A stretch of DNA of 43,748 nt. Source: Kiritimatiellales bacterium. GTDB taxonomy: Bacteria > Verrucomicrobiota > Kiritimatiellia > Kiritimatiellales > Pontiellaceae. The translations under genes and the position numbers were made by a program. The notes beneath the pieces are model-generated. The model had not been told where the DNA came from. It ran no database searches and was given only the letters and a program-made list of their open reading frames with translations. Positions 1-8,142 of the stretch are shown here, in pieces; the stretch's first letter is position 1, and every line of letters begins with the position of its first letter. The stretch covers positions 1 to 43,748 of the forward strand of contig QKAU01000034.1 in NCBI GenBank assembly GCA_003246265.1, in the 5' to 3' direction.

Positions 1-127
1 AGGCCTTCCGCCCAGCGACGCAAAGGCACGTAGGAAATCGGTTTTGGAAGGTTGAATCAACCCCAAACTCGGTCCGGCCCCGGAGCGGTGGATCACGGAT
101 CGGCACATCCGGCCCGGCAGGCAAAAG

Positions 128-215
128 TGGCGGAGGGAGAGGGATTCGAACCCCCGGACGCTTGCGCGTCTCCGGTTTTCAAGACCGGCGCCTTAAACCA
201 CTCGACCATCCCTCC
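128..215 (-). tRNA. tRNA-Ser (anticodon UGA)
   Basis: The minus strand reads as an 88-base class II tRNA. The 7-bp acceptor stem starts GGAGGGA and ends TCCCTCC, followed by a G discriminator and an encoded CCA at 130-128. The anticodon loop is CTTGAAA between CCGGT and ACCGG, giving anticodon TGA, which reads UCA and UCG serine codons. A long variable arm (GACGCGCAAGCGTC) and the T-loop GGTTCGAATCC are both present, as expected for tRNA-Ser. It stands alone; bases 1-127 downstream of it hold no gene that I can support. Confidence 0.96.
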
Positions 216-327
216 GGCGGAAAGAGCCCGGAATCTATGCGCTGGCCAAGAAGCAAGGCAAGACCAATCTCGGCGGAATGATATTGGGTTTGAGGGCGCA
301 AGCATCGGCGTGCTAGCGTAGCCGGAG

Positions 328-2526
328 ATGTTGCATCATGCCCCCATCCGATCGCTGCTCCTGCCGGGCCTGCTCCTCCTGGCGGCCGGTTCCCGCGGCC
401 AGTCGGCCGTGCGGTATGTCGACGGCGACTTCCAGGGGGAGAACCCTTCGGGCACATCGTGGCTCAGCGCCTTTGCCGACGTGCAGCAGGCCATCGACGC
501 CGTGGCGGCGGCAGGCGGCGGCGAGGTCTGGGTAAAGGCCGGCATCCACCGCCCGAAGCCCAACGCGGAGCGGACGGGCTTCCTGCTGAAGCCGGGCGTG
601 GCGCTCTACGGCGGCTTCCGGGGCGGGGAAACGGAGCGCGATACACGCAATCCCAAGGCCAACCGGACCGTGCTCAGCGGCGATACGGGCCGGATCGGCA
701 ACGACGACGACAACGCACGGCATGTGCTGGTCGGCGCCTCGCACTGCCGGATCGACGGCTTCACCCTATCCCGCGGCAATGCCGGCGGCATGGAGGCCAC
801 GGCGAACGGCGGCGGACTGCAGCTCCCCGCGGGTTGCACCGACGTCGTGGTGGCCGGCTGCATCTTCGAAAAGTCCATCGCCAAGGTCGGCGGCGGGATC
901 GCCGTCATCGACGCCCAGGTCATGCTGACCAACTGCACCTTCTACGCGAACACCGCCAACTACGGCGGCGCGCTGGCCATGGAGGGCAAGGCGGTGGTGG
1001 ACGTGGTCGACAGCATCTTCACCTCGAACTTCGCCCCGGCCGCCGGCGGCGCCGCGATGGTCAATGCCGGTGCGACCGCCTCCTTCGCCGGCTGCACCTT
1101 CCTCTACAATGCCACCGATGGCGAAGGGGGGGCGATCGCAGCCGAGCGGCTGGGACAGTCCCCCGTGTCGCTGAAGATCGCGGACTGCACCTTCAATGAA
1201 AACCGGGCGCGCACGGCGGGCGGCGCGGTCGCCGTTTCCGGCCCGGTCAGGCCCGTGGTGACCGCCTCCGGCTTCACGGGCAACCTCGCCACCTCGGGGG
1301 CCGGGGCCATCAGCCTGCGTTCCGGCGCCAAGGCCACCCTCGCCGACTGCACCTTCCTGCACAACCGCGGAACCCAGGGGGAGGAAAACGTCGGCGCGGA
1401 TGCCGCATCGCAACTGGTCGACGCCACGGGCAACGCGGAGCTGCTGGCGCAGGCCTTGGCTCCCTCCCCCCAACAGCCGCCGCCCGGGGAGCGGCCGGAA
1501 CCCGCGAAGGAAGCACGGCGGATGCTACCCGACGTCTATGTCCACACGGCCCAGGAGATCAAGGTCAAGCTGCGCAGCGTCGTGGCGGGGAACCCCTTCA
1601 CGGTCGTCGCCCTTGGCGACCTGACCGACCCCGCCTTCATCAAGCACTACCGGACCGTCGAGGCGGCGTCGATCGACTGCCAGGACAAGGTCGGCTTCAT
1701 CTACCTCTACCGCGCGCTCACCCATCCCGGCAACAACGGCTTCGTGCCGCCCTTCACCCAGAAGGAGCGGGCATACCATGCCGTGCTTGCCGCCCGGCTG
1801 CTCCACACCCGGATCCCGTGGTACTGCGACGACCTGGACAACCAGGCCCTCCGGGCCCTCGCGCCGGACGGCAAGGACTCGCTCTTTATCATCGCGAGCG
1901 GCGGCGAAGTGCTCTACGCCGGCCCGGCCGCGAACACCGCCGGTTTCCTCAACGCCCTCGGGAAGGTCGGTGGGAAAAACGTCCGTAAGACCAATCCCAA
2001 TTCGCTGCCCGCCGCCGAAATCGCCCCGACCAGCCTCCGCCAGCCGGTCCATGCGAAACCGCCCCGCACCGGCCCCGGCATCGAGTTCCTCCCACTGCAG
2101 ATTACGCCGCTGGACTCGAAGCTTCCCTACTACGTCAAGCTGCGTGCCGAAGGGGATGCCAGCCTGCTCAAGAACGGGTCGGGCTTCATCCGGCTGATCT
2201 TCAGCATCGACCCCATCTACCGGACGCAGTGGAACAACCTGGGCGAAGGTCTGGGCTATGCCATGAAGCCCTCCACGGGGGCGGTCGCCCCCTCGGTCGG
2301 CAAGGCTCCGCGCATCACGGCGGTGGCCACCGACGACGAGCCGCGCGAATTCCTCCTCGATGCGCGCAAGCTGGACCTCTCCAGGCCGATCCCCCTGCAG
2401 GTCGACTACTCCGTGCATTCGACGGAGGGAAGGCGCAATATCGAGGTGTCGCAGCAGTACCTGGTCTACCTCGAGCACGACCTGTTTGGCGGCACCCTCC
2501 TGGCCAAACCCGCTGCCGGGAAGTAG
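328..2526 (+). CDS. Exported Pmp-like parallel beta-helix protein with deiodinase-like thioredoxin-fold domain
   Basis: This 732-residue protein starts with a signal peptide (LLLPGLLLLAAGS). Residues about 30-360 are a right-handed beta-helix with repeated GGA(I/L/V) and FxxN motifs (CTFYANTAN, CTFLYNA, CTFNENRA, CTFLHNRG), the signature of chlamydial Pmp proteins and related PVC surface proteins. No C-terminal autotransporter barrel follows. Residues about 400-545 instead match the iodothyronine deiodinase/redoxin fold: a GDLTDPAF segment, then VGFIYLYRALTHP, a DDLDN motif and LFIIASGGEVLYAG. The Sec or Cys of the family motif GSCTUPxF is Asp434 here. Residues about 570-730 form a beta-rich domain I do not recognise. 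The start is uncertain: GGAG abuts the ATG at 328, so TTG at 331 is possible. Likely exported and cell-surface or periplasmic; function unknown. Confidence 0.85.
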   Translation: MLHHAPIRSLLLPGLLLLAAGSRGQSAVRYVDGDFQGENPSGTSWLSAFADVQQAIDAVAAAGGGEVWVKAGIHRPKPNAERTGFLLKPGVALYGGFRGGETERDTRNPKANRTVLSGDTGRIGNDDDNARHVLVGASHCRIDGFTLSRGNAGGMEATANGGGLQLPAGCTDVVVAGCIFEKSIAKVGGGIAVIDAQVMLTNCTFYANTANYGGALAMEGKAVVDVVDSIFTSNFAPAAGGAAMVNAGATASFAGCTFLYNATDGEGGAIAAERLGQSPVSLKIADCTFNENRARTAGGAVAVSGPVRPVVTASGFTGNLATSGAGAISLRSGAKATLADCTFLHNRGTQGEENVGADAASQLVDATGNAELLAQALAPSPQQPPPGERPEPAKEARRMLPDVYVHTAQEIKVKLRSVVAGNPFTVVALGDLTDPAFIKHYRTVEAASIDCQDKVGFIYLYRALTHPGNNGFVPPFTQKERAYHAVLAARLLHTRIPWYCDDLDNQALRALAPDGKDSLFIIASGGEVLYAGPAANTAGFLNALGKVGGKNVRKTNPNSLPAAEIAPTSLRQPVHAKPPRTGPGIEFLPLQITPLDSKLPYYVKLRAEGDASLLKNGSGFIRLIFSIDPIYRTQWNNLGEGLGYAMKPSTGAVAPSVGKAPRITAVATDDEPREFLLDARKLDLSRPIPLQVDYSVHSTEGRRNIEVSQQYLVYLEHDLFGGTLLAKPAAGK

Positions 2527-2529
2527 CCC

Positions 2530-3612
2530 CTACTGCGCCCCGTCCACCCGGCGGATCTCCTGCTGGCGGATCGCCTCCTCGTGGATCGACTGCATGAGCT
2601 GCTGCACGAAATCGGCCGACATCGAAAGGGCTTCGCCCCGGCGCACCCGGTCCTGCAGGATCTCCTGCCAGCGGTGCGGCTGGAGCGTCGACACGTTCTG
2701 CTCCGTCTTGATGCGCCCCATCTCGCGGACCACCTCCATGCGGCGGCCCAGCAGTTCCAGCAACTGGCCATCGATCTCGTCGACGCTTTCGCGCAACGCG
2801 CCTAGCTGCTTCGCAAAGTCGACGCTGTCGCTCGATTCGCTGGGCCGAACCAGCCGCGCGACCATCTCGAGGAACCGCGTGGGCGTCAGCTGCTGCGCGG
2901 CGTCGGACAGCGCGCGGGGCGGTTCGGGATGCACCTCTACCATCAGCCCGTCGAAGAGCAGGTCCATCGCCTCCTGCGCGATCGCCGGCACGAGATCGGC
3001 ACGGCCGGCAATGTGGCTGGGGTCGCAGAGGATCGGCAGGTCGGGCATCCGCCGCATCAGTTCGATCGGCATGCGCCAGGCCGGCGCGTTGCGGTAGCGC
3101 ATTTCCAGCGACGAGCCGACGCCGCGGTGGATGGCACCCAGCCGGTCCAGGCCGGCGTTGGCGAGCCGTTCGAGCGCACCGATCCAGAGGCCGATGTCGG
3201 CGCTCATGGGATTCTTGACCAGAACGGGAAGACCGGTGCCGCGCAGGGCTTCGGCCAGGGCTTGTACCGCGAAGGGGCTGGTGGTGGTGCGCGCCCCGAT
3301 CCATACGAGGTCGACGCCCTGCTCCAGGCAGGCCTCGACATGGGCGGGTTCCGCCACCTCGGTGCCGATTTTCAGGCCGGTCGCCTCGCGCGCCTTGGCC
3401 ATCCAGGCCAGGCCCGGCGCGCCGACCCCCTCGAAACCGCCCGGCCGCGTGCGCGGCTTCCAGATGCCGGCCCGGAAAAAACCGATGCCCGAGTCGGCCA
3501 AGGCCCGCGCCGTCTCGAGGACCTGTTCCTCGCTCTCCGCACTGCACGGCCCCGCCGCGAGAAACAGATCGCCTGAGGGCAATCCCCAACCTGAAAACCG
3601 CTTGCCGCCCAT
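2530..3612 (-). CDS. Bifunctional DAHP synthase (type I-beta) / chorismate mutase (AroQ type)
   Basis: The 360-residue product joins two shikimate-pathway enzymes. Residues about 15-260 are a KDO8P-synthase-like DAHP synthase, shown by AAGPCSAES near the N-terminus, the substrate-binding KPRTRP, the conserved KNPMS, the metal-binding CDPSHIAG and the late MVEVHPEP. It condenses phosphoenolpyruvate and erythrose 4-phosphate. Residues about 275-360 are an AroQ-class helical chorismate mutase (LRESVDEIDGQLLELLGRRM, then MGRIKTEQN), converting chorismate to prephenate. This order is known from Bacteroidetes and relatives, where the mutase also serves as an allosteric module; that role is inferred here. 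The start at 3612 is chosen because AAGGAGG lies four bases upstream; an in-frame ATG at 3645 lacks such a site. It is convergent with the preceding gene, only three bases apart. Confidence 0.93.
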   Translation of the reverse strand: MGGKRFSGWGLPSGDLFLAAGPCSAESEEQVLETARALADSGIGFFRAGIWKPRTRPGGFEGVGAPGLAWMAKAREATGLKIGTEVAEPAHVEACLEQGVDLVWIGARTTTSPFAVQALAEALRGTGLPVLVKNPMSADIGLWIGALERLANAGLDRLGAIHRGVGSSLEMRYRNAPAWRMPIELMRRMPDLPILCDPSHIAGRADLVPAIAQEAMDLLFDGLMVEVHPEPPRALSDAAQQLTPTRFLEMVARLVRPSESSDSVDFAKQLGALRESVDEIDGQLLELLGRRMEVVREMGRIKTEQNVSTLQPHRWQEILQDRVRRGEALSMSADFVQQLMQSIHEEAIRQQEIRRVDGAQ

Positions 3613-3698
3613 GCCACCTCCTTGTTGCCAGGGAGATCCTTCCATGTCCGGCCGCTACATGCAACGCCGGGCTGGGAGCGGGTTGCTCCCCGCCGCGG

Positions 3699-6599
3699 TT
3701 ACAGCCACTGTCCGATCTCGAGCAGATTGAGCCATACGCCCCGCCCTTGGCCCGATGCATCGCGGAAGTTCACGACCACCGGGGTCCGGCCATCGCTCTC
3801 GACAACGATCGCCCGGCTGGCAAACGGTTCCCGGTGCATCGCCTCGCCTTCGGTGACGTCGACCGTGCAGATGCCTGACCCCGCCTCGATGGCGATCTGC
3901 CTGGCATAGGGGAGCTTGTAGATTTCGGCGGTCCGCTTCTTTTCCGGATTGGGGTCCATGCTATCGGTGTTGTTCCGCGGCGCGTGGTGGCCCGTGACGA
4001 TCCGGTATCGGCCCGTCGGCAGTCCGGCGAGCTCGAGGACCAGCCCCTTCGGATCCATGCAGAGCACGCCGTCGCCATAGGCAAAGCCGTTCCGCCCCAT
4101 CACGTTCATCTCGCCGAGCCACCGCAGCAGGTCGTCGTTCTCCGCGCACCGCAGGGTGGCCGTGAAACCGCCGAGTTCCGCGAAGGTGCGCGTCGAAGCC
4201 GCGTTGTCGTCCGCGCTCCACGGGATCCAGCCGAACTGGAGCAGCTGGGTGTTGCCGCCGATATCGATGCGCATCCGCTCGAGGTCGTGGATCGGCAAGG
4301 CGGCCGCGGCGATGCGGTCGGGCTGGAATGGTACCGTGCCGAACTCCGCCTGCGCCGGCTCCAGCCCCTCCACCGCCGCGTGGAGCACCACCCGGCCCGG
4401 TTCAGTGCCGGCCCGGACCAGCACCGGCGCGGCCCCGTGGCGCACCAGGGCGGGATTGGCGCCGATCCCCGCGCCGTCTCCCACGATCGATGCCGGGCCT
4501 TCAACGGCGAAGGCGACGGCGCAGGACGGATCCGTGATGACCGTGCCCTGGGCATCGACCACCTCGGCATGCGCCACGACGATGTCGGCGCCATCGGCCA
4601 TGACCGGCCGCTCTCCGATGTCGAGATGCAGCCGCACCGCCGTCGGCGCACCGGGGGTCCGGATGGTTGCCGAAGAGACCACCTGCCCATTGACGAGGCC
4701 ATTGGCCGTGAGGGTGCCGGGCCGGAAATCGTCGATCGCGAAGCGGAAGGGCGGGTGCTTCAGATGTTCGAACCCCGCCTCCCGGCAGGGACCGCCGCGC
4801 TTGTAGGGCCGGCCGTCGAGCAGCAGCTCGACTTCGTCGGCGTTGCTGTAGACCTCGACCGTTTCGACGCCTTCCCGCCATTCCGAATCGATGTGGGTGA
4901 AGGGTTCGGGGAGCCGTTCGGACGGATACCAGGCGGTGCCCGGCTTGGGCCAGCGGAAGAGGGTCGTCATCCCACCGCGGGAGCGGTCGAGCGGATCCTT
5001 GGAGGGGTGGAAGGTGTAGTAGGCATGGGCCGTCCAGGAGATGAGCCCGAGCTTCATCGGGTGGTCGAGCACCTCGTTGACGGCTTCGGGTCCGCGCCCG
5101 CCCTCCATGGCCAGCACGGGTTCCTCCTCCGACCAGTAGTAGGGGCCGTAGACCATCTGCGCGTAGATGTCGGTGATGCCCGAGGTTTGCCAGCCGGTCC
5201 AGCGGCTGCCCTGCGAGGCGGTGAAGCGGGTCGGGTCTTCCTGCTTGCAGGCGTTGTGGATCCGCGCCACCGGTCCCCGGTGGTTGATCCCCGCCCCCCA
5301 GACGATGATGGAGGGATGGTTGCGGTGGTTGCGGACCATGATGCGCGCGGCCTGTTCGAGGTGGTCGAACCAGACGGAGTTGGTGCTGATCGTGATCCAG
5401 GTGGGCGCCTCCTCGTAAACCAGCAGGCCGAGCTCGTCGCACGCGTCGATCAGCGCATCGTCCTGCGGATAGTGCGCGGTACGCAGCACGTTCATGCCGA
5501 GCCGCTTCAGCTGCAGGACATCCTTGAAGTGGAGCGCGTTGGGCAGGGCATCGCCGATGTAGCCGTAGTGCTGGTGGCGGTTCATGCCGACCAGCTTGAC
5601 CGGCTCGCCGTTGAGCAGGAGGCCGTCGCGGTTCGTGATCTCCACCTTGCGGAACCCGATCCGGTTCTCCACGCAGTCGACCGGCCTGCCGGCCACGGCC
5701 ACGAGCGAATTGACGCGGTAGAGGTAGGGGTCGTCGAGCGTCCAGAGGCGGAGGTCCTCCTCGATGCTTCCGATTTGGTCGAAGGTGGCCTCCCGCCCCG
5801 GATCGACGGTTTGGGCATCCACCAGCCTGAGCACCACGACGCCTTCGCGGTCGACCACGCGGGTCGTGAGCGTGGCCTCGCACGGCTCGTCGTATTCGTT
5901 GCGCACCGTGGTCCGCACGCGCACCACGCCGTTGAGGTTGACCGGATCGACCGTCGGCGTGGTGGCGTGGACGCCGGCATCGGGCGCCTCCCAGGGGAAC
6001 GTGACGTGGAGCGGGTCGGTCTCCACCAGGTAGACGTCGCGGTAGAGGCCGCCGAACTTGATGTAGTCGAACGGACCGGGATCCGGAGGAATCACCTCGC
6101 TCTTGCGGTTGTCCACACGCAGCGTCAGCTGGTTCGCCGCCCCGCGGACCACGAAGGCGGTGATGTCGAAATGAAACGGCGAATAGCCGCCGACGTCGAA
6201 GCGGCCGACATGCCGACCATTCACCCACGCATCGGTCGCCTGGTGCGCCCCCTCGAACTCGAGGAAAACCTTCTTTCCGGGCTCCGCGGAAACCCGCAGG
6301 TTCCGGCGATACCAGCCGACTTCGCGCATGAACGTCTCCTGGAACTTGTCGTCTTCGCATCCGTCGAGTCCCAGCGAGGTCAAATGGAGCGTATGCGGCA
6401 GGTGGACGGTCTCCCACGCCGCGTCGTCGAAGTCCTGGGCGAAGAACTCCGCATCCGGGTCGCCGAGATGGAACTTCCAGCCCATGTTGATCGATTCCCG
6501 CGTCCGCGGCGTTGCGGGATACCCCTCCGGCAGCGCTTCCGCGCCCGCCGCGCCGGCCAACGCCATTCCCACCAGCAGCACACGCTTCCATCCATCCAT
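3699..6599 (-). CDS. Exported glycoside hydrolase family 2 protein with atypical acid/base residue
   Basis: This is a 966-residue GH2-type protein (beta-galactosidase/beta-glucuronidase clan). A signal peptide (VLLVGMALAGAAGAEA) is followed by the sugar-binding jelly-roll (VGWYRRNL, GAHQATDAWVNGRHVG, GGLYRDVYL), an immunoglobulin-like domain and a TIM barrel (LVGMNRHQHYG, LRTAHYPQDDALIDACDELGLL), then beta-rich C-terminal domains including a malectin/galactose-binding-like end. In the barrel strand that normally reads WGxxINE or WSLGNE, this protein has WGAGINHRG, so the catalytic acid/base Glu is His440. A candidate nucleophile Glu lies in VLAMEGG. Activity and substrate are therefore uncertain. 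I chose ATG 6599 over 6647 because it places the signal peptide at the N-terminus. No partner polysaccharide gene adjoins it. Confidence 0.88.
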   Translation of the reverse strand: MDGWKRVLLVGMALAGAAGAEALPEGYPATPRTRESINMGWKFHLGDPDAEFFAQDFDDAAWETVHLPHTLHLTSLGLDGCEDDKFQETFMREVGWYRRNLRVSAEPGKKVFLEFEGAHQATDAWVNGRHVGRFDVGGYSPFHFDITAFVVRGAANQLTLRVDNRKSEVIPPDPGPFDYIKFGGLYRDVYLVETDPLHVTFPWEAPDAGVHATTPTVDPVNLNGVVRVRTTVRNEYDEPCEATLTTRVVDREGVVVLRLVDAQTVDPGREATFDQIGSIEEDLRLWTLDDPYLYRVNSLVAVAGRPVDCVENRIGFRKVEITNRDGLLLNGEPVKLVGMNRHQHYGYIGDALPNALHFKDVLQLKRLGMNVLRTAHYPQDDALIDACDELGLLVYEEAPTWITISTNSVWFDHLEQAARIMVRNHRNHPSIIVWGAGINHRGPVARIHNACKQEDPTRFTASQGSRWTGWQTSGITDIYAQMVYGPYYWSEEEPVLAMEGGRGPEAVNEVLDHPMKLGLISWTAHAYYTFHPSKDPLDRSRGGMTTLFRWPKPGTAWYPSERLPEPFTHIDSEWREGVETVEVYSNADEVELLLDGRPYKRGGPCREAGFEHLKHPPFRFAIDDFRPGTLTANGLVNGQVVSSATIRTPGAPTAVRLHLDIGERPVMADGADIVVAHAEVVDAQGTVITDPSCAVAFAVEGPASIVGDGAGIGANPALVRHGAAPVLVRAGTEPGRVVLHAAVEGLEPAQAEFGTVPFQPDRIAAAALPIHDLERMRIDIGGNTQLLQFGWIPWSADDNAASTRTFAELGGFTATLRCAENDDLLRWLGEMNVMGRNGFAYGDGVLCMDPKGLVLELAGLPTGRYRIVTGHHAPRNNTDSMDPNPEKKRTAEIYKLPYARQIAIEAGSGICTVDVTEGEAMHREPFASRAIVVESDGRTPVVVNFRDASGQGRGVWLNLLEIGQWL

Positions 6600-6760
6600 G
6601 GCGCCCCCCGTCCTTCCCTTTGAACCGAAAACCGATAGATACGGCATGCGCCCTGCGATATGAAGAGAAAACGACCCCGCCTTTCGGCCAGTCTACGGCG
6701 GTGCTTGCCGAATCCGGAAGCGGGCTGTAAGGTTTCGCGCATCCAACCGAAAGGATGCCG

Positions 6761-7519
6761 ATGAAGGACATCGATACCGCCAAGAAGATCGCCGTGCTGA
6801 TCGACGCCGAGAACACGCAGCACAGCCTGATGGCCGCCGTGCTCAACGAACTCTCGAAGCACGGACACATCGTCGTGAAGAAGGCCTATGGCGACTGGAG
6901 CAGCAACCACCTGAAGAACTGGAAGAAGCCGCTCAACGAGCTGGCCATCACCCCCGTGCAGCAGTTCTCCTACACCCAGGGCAAGAATTCGTCCGACGCG
7001 GCGATGATCATCGACGCCATGGACCTCCTCTACTCCGGCAAGTTCGACGCCTTCGCGCTGGTGACGAGCGACAGCGACTTCACGAAGCTGGCCTCGCGGC
7101 TGAAGGAGTCGCAGATCTTCGTCTTCGGCGTGGGCGAGGAGAAGACACCCATCGCCTTCCGCAACGCCTGCGACGACTTCGTCCTGACCGGCCTGCTGCG
7201 CACGGCCGAGGAGGAGGTCGAGGACGATGCCAAGGCGGAAAGGCCGGCGGATGCGCGCAAAAACAGGCAGCAGCTGCGCCGCGACGCCAAGCTGGTGAAG
7301 GTCCTGCGCGACGCGGTGGAAGAGTATGCGGACGAGGACGGGTGGGCCCCGCTGCACGCCTGCGGCAGCTTGGTGAAGCGGCAGTACCCCGACTTCGACC
7401 CCCGCAGCTACGGCTACCGCACCTTCACCCAGCTCTTCGAGGCCACCGAACTGTTCGAAACGGACCGGCGCAAGGAGGGCAGCCAGCACCTCGTCTTTGC
7501 GCGCGACAAGAAGCGCTAG
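6761..7519 (+). CDS. NYN-domain (PIN-like) protein with C-terminal LOTUS/OST-HTH domain
   Basis: The 252-residue product has an N-terminal NYN domain (about residues 8-145), a PIN-like fold often acting as a ribonuclease. Acidic residues expected at the active site are visible in VLIDAEN, SDAAMIIDAMDLL and LVTSDSDF. Residues about 170-250 are an OST-HTH/LOTUS winged helix (VKVLRDAVEEYADEDGW, then YGYRTFTQLFE), which binds RNA in related proteins. The combination is that of the LabA/MARF1-like family, suggesting RNA turnover or RNA-linked regulation; the target is unknown. The ATG at 6761 is preferred over 6755 because AAAGG then sits seven bases upstream. It is divergent from the GH2 gene, and two bases separate it from the next gene. 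Confidence 0.9.
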   Translation: MKDIDTAKKIAVLIDAENTQHSLMAAVLNELSKHGHIVVKKAYGDWSSNHLKNWKKPLNELAITPVQQFSYTQGKNSSDAAMIIDAMDLLYSGKFDAFALVTSDSDFTKLASRLKESQIFVFGVGEEKTPIAFRNACDDFVLTGLLRTAEEEVEDDAKAERPADARKNRQQLRRDAKLVKVLRDAVEEYADEDGWAPLHACGSLVKRQYPDFDPRSYGYRTFTQLFEATELFETDRRKEGSQHLVFARDKKR

Positions 7520-7521
7520 GA

Positions 7522-8013
7522 ATGCATACGCTGCGGAAAAGGACATACGTGGCCACCACGCCGGAACGGGCGTGGGCGTTCCTCTCGAACCCCGCCAACC
7601 TCGACGCCATCACACCGGACGACATGGCGTTCGAGATCGTCTCCGCGCTGCCGGAGCGGATGTTCGAAGGGCAGCTGGTCGAATACCGCGTCCGGATTCC
7701 GCTCCTGGGCCGGCGCACCTGGGTCAGCGAGCTGAAGCACCTCCGGCCGAACGAGTCGTTCGTCGACGAGCAGAAGATCGGCCCCTACCGCTTCTGGTAC
7801 CACTACCACGGCATCGAACCCGCCGAAGGCGGAGTGTGGCTGGTGGACGAGGTTTCCTACGCGGCGCCGTTCGGTCCCCTGGGGAAGCTGGCGAACATCC
7901 TTTTCATCCGGCGGACGCTCGAGCGCATCTTCGCCTACCGCGAGGCGGCCTTCGCCCGCCTGCTCACTCCCCAGCCCGACGGGAGCAGGCCCTCCGCCGG
8001 GGGCATGGCGTAG
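7522..8013 (+). CDS. SRPBCC (START-like) family protein
   Basis: A 163-residue protein whose first 145 residues show the pattern of ligand-binding SRPBCC/polyketide-cyclase-like proteins: an N-terminal strand (LRKRTYVATTPERAWAFLSNPANLDAITP), an internal WVSELKHLRPNESFVDEQ block and a closing helix (LERIFAYREAAFARLL). It resembles the ligand-binding proteins often annotated as cell-division inhibitor-like SRPBCC proteins. It has no signal peptide, so it is probably cytoplasmic and binds a small hydrophobic molecule, which cannot be named. It follows the NYN-LOTUS gene by two bases and is probably co-transcribed with it. The start is the first ATG after that stop codon, with AGGA overlapping the junction. 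Confidence 0.85.
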   Translation: MHTLRKRTYVATTPERAWAFLSNPANLDAITPDDMAFEIVSALPERMFEGQLVEYRVRIPLLGRRTWVSELKHLRPNESFVDEQKIGPYRFWYHYHGIEPAEGGVWLVDEVSYAAPFGPLGKLANILFIRRTLERIFAYREAAFARLLTPQPDGSRPSAGGMA

Positions 8014-8018
8014 CCTCG

Positions 8019-8035
8019 AAAAGATATCATCTTTT
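8019..8035. promoter_or_regulatory. AT-rich perfect inverted repeat
   Basis: AAAAGAT, a three-base ATC centre and ATCTTTT form a perfect 7-bp inverted repeat, starting six bases after the SRPBCC stop codon and about 107 bases before the zinc-ribbon/TPR gene. Its base composition stands out in GC-rich DNA. It could be an operator for the downstream gene or a weak terminator; nothing in the sequence decides between them. Confidence 0.35.
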
Positions 8036-8075
8036 GCCAAACCCCGGAAACAGGCCATCAACCTGCCCATAATGT

Positions 8076-8104
8076 TTGATTCGATGCGAAAGAATCCCTA
8101 TCGT
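8076..8104 (+). promoter_or_regulatory. Candidate sigma70-type promoter of the zinc-ribbon/TPR gene
   Basis: TTGATT at 8076-8081 and TATCGT at 8099-8104 are separated by exactly 17 bases and lie about 40 bases upstream of the GTG start at 8143. This is a pattern match only. Confidence 0.35.
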
Positions 8105-8142
8105 TCGTCCCGCAACCAGGCTAATCCAGCGGCGGGGTAAGG

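Noticed and set aside
42-67. Hairpin TTTGG/CCAAA plus GGTTGA/TCAACC as a terminator for tRNA-Ser
   Set aside because: The stem has bulges and no T tract in the minus-strand direction, so it is too weak to list.
1600-1660. Possible selenocysteine codon in the deiodinase-like domain
   Set aside because: The codon at the Sec position is GAC (Asp), not TGA, and no SECIS-like hairpin follows.
3674-3690. GGGAGC/GCTCCC hairpin after the GH2 gene as a terminator
   Set aside because: Six base pairs without a T tract; equally likely by chance in GC-rich DNA.
3984-6623. An 879-codon plus-strand frame opposite the GH2 gene
   Set aside because: Antisense shadow with repetitive Val/Asp/Arg/Gly composition and no ribosome site.
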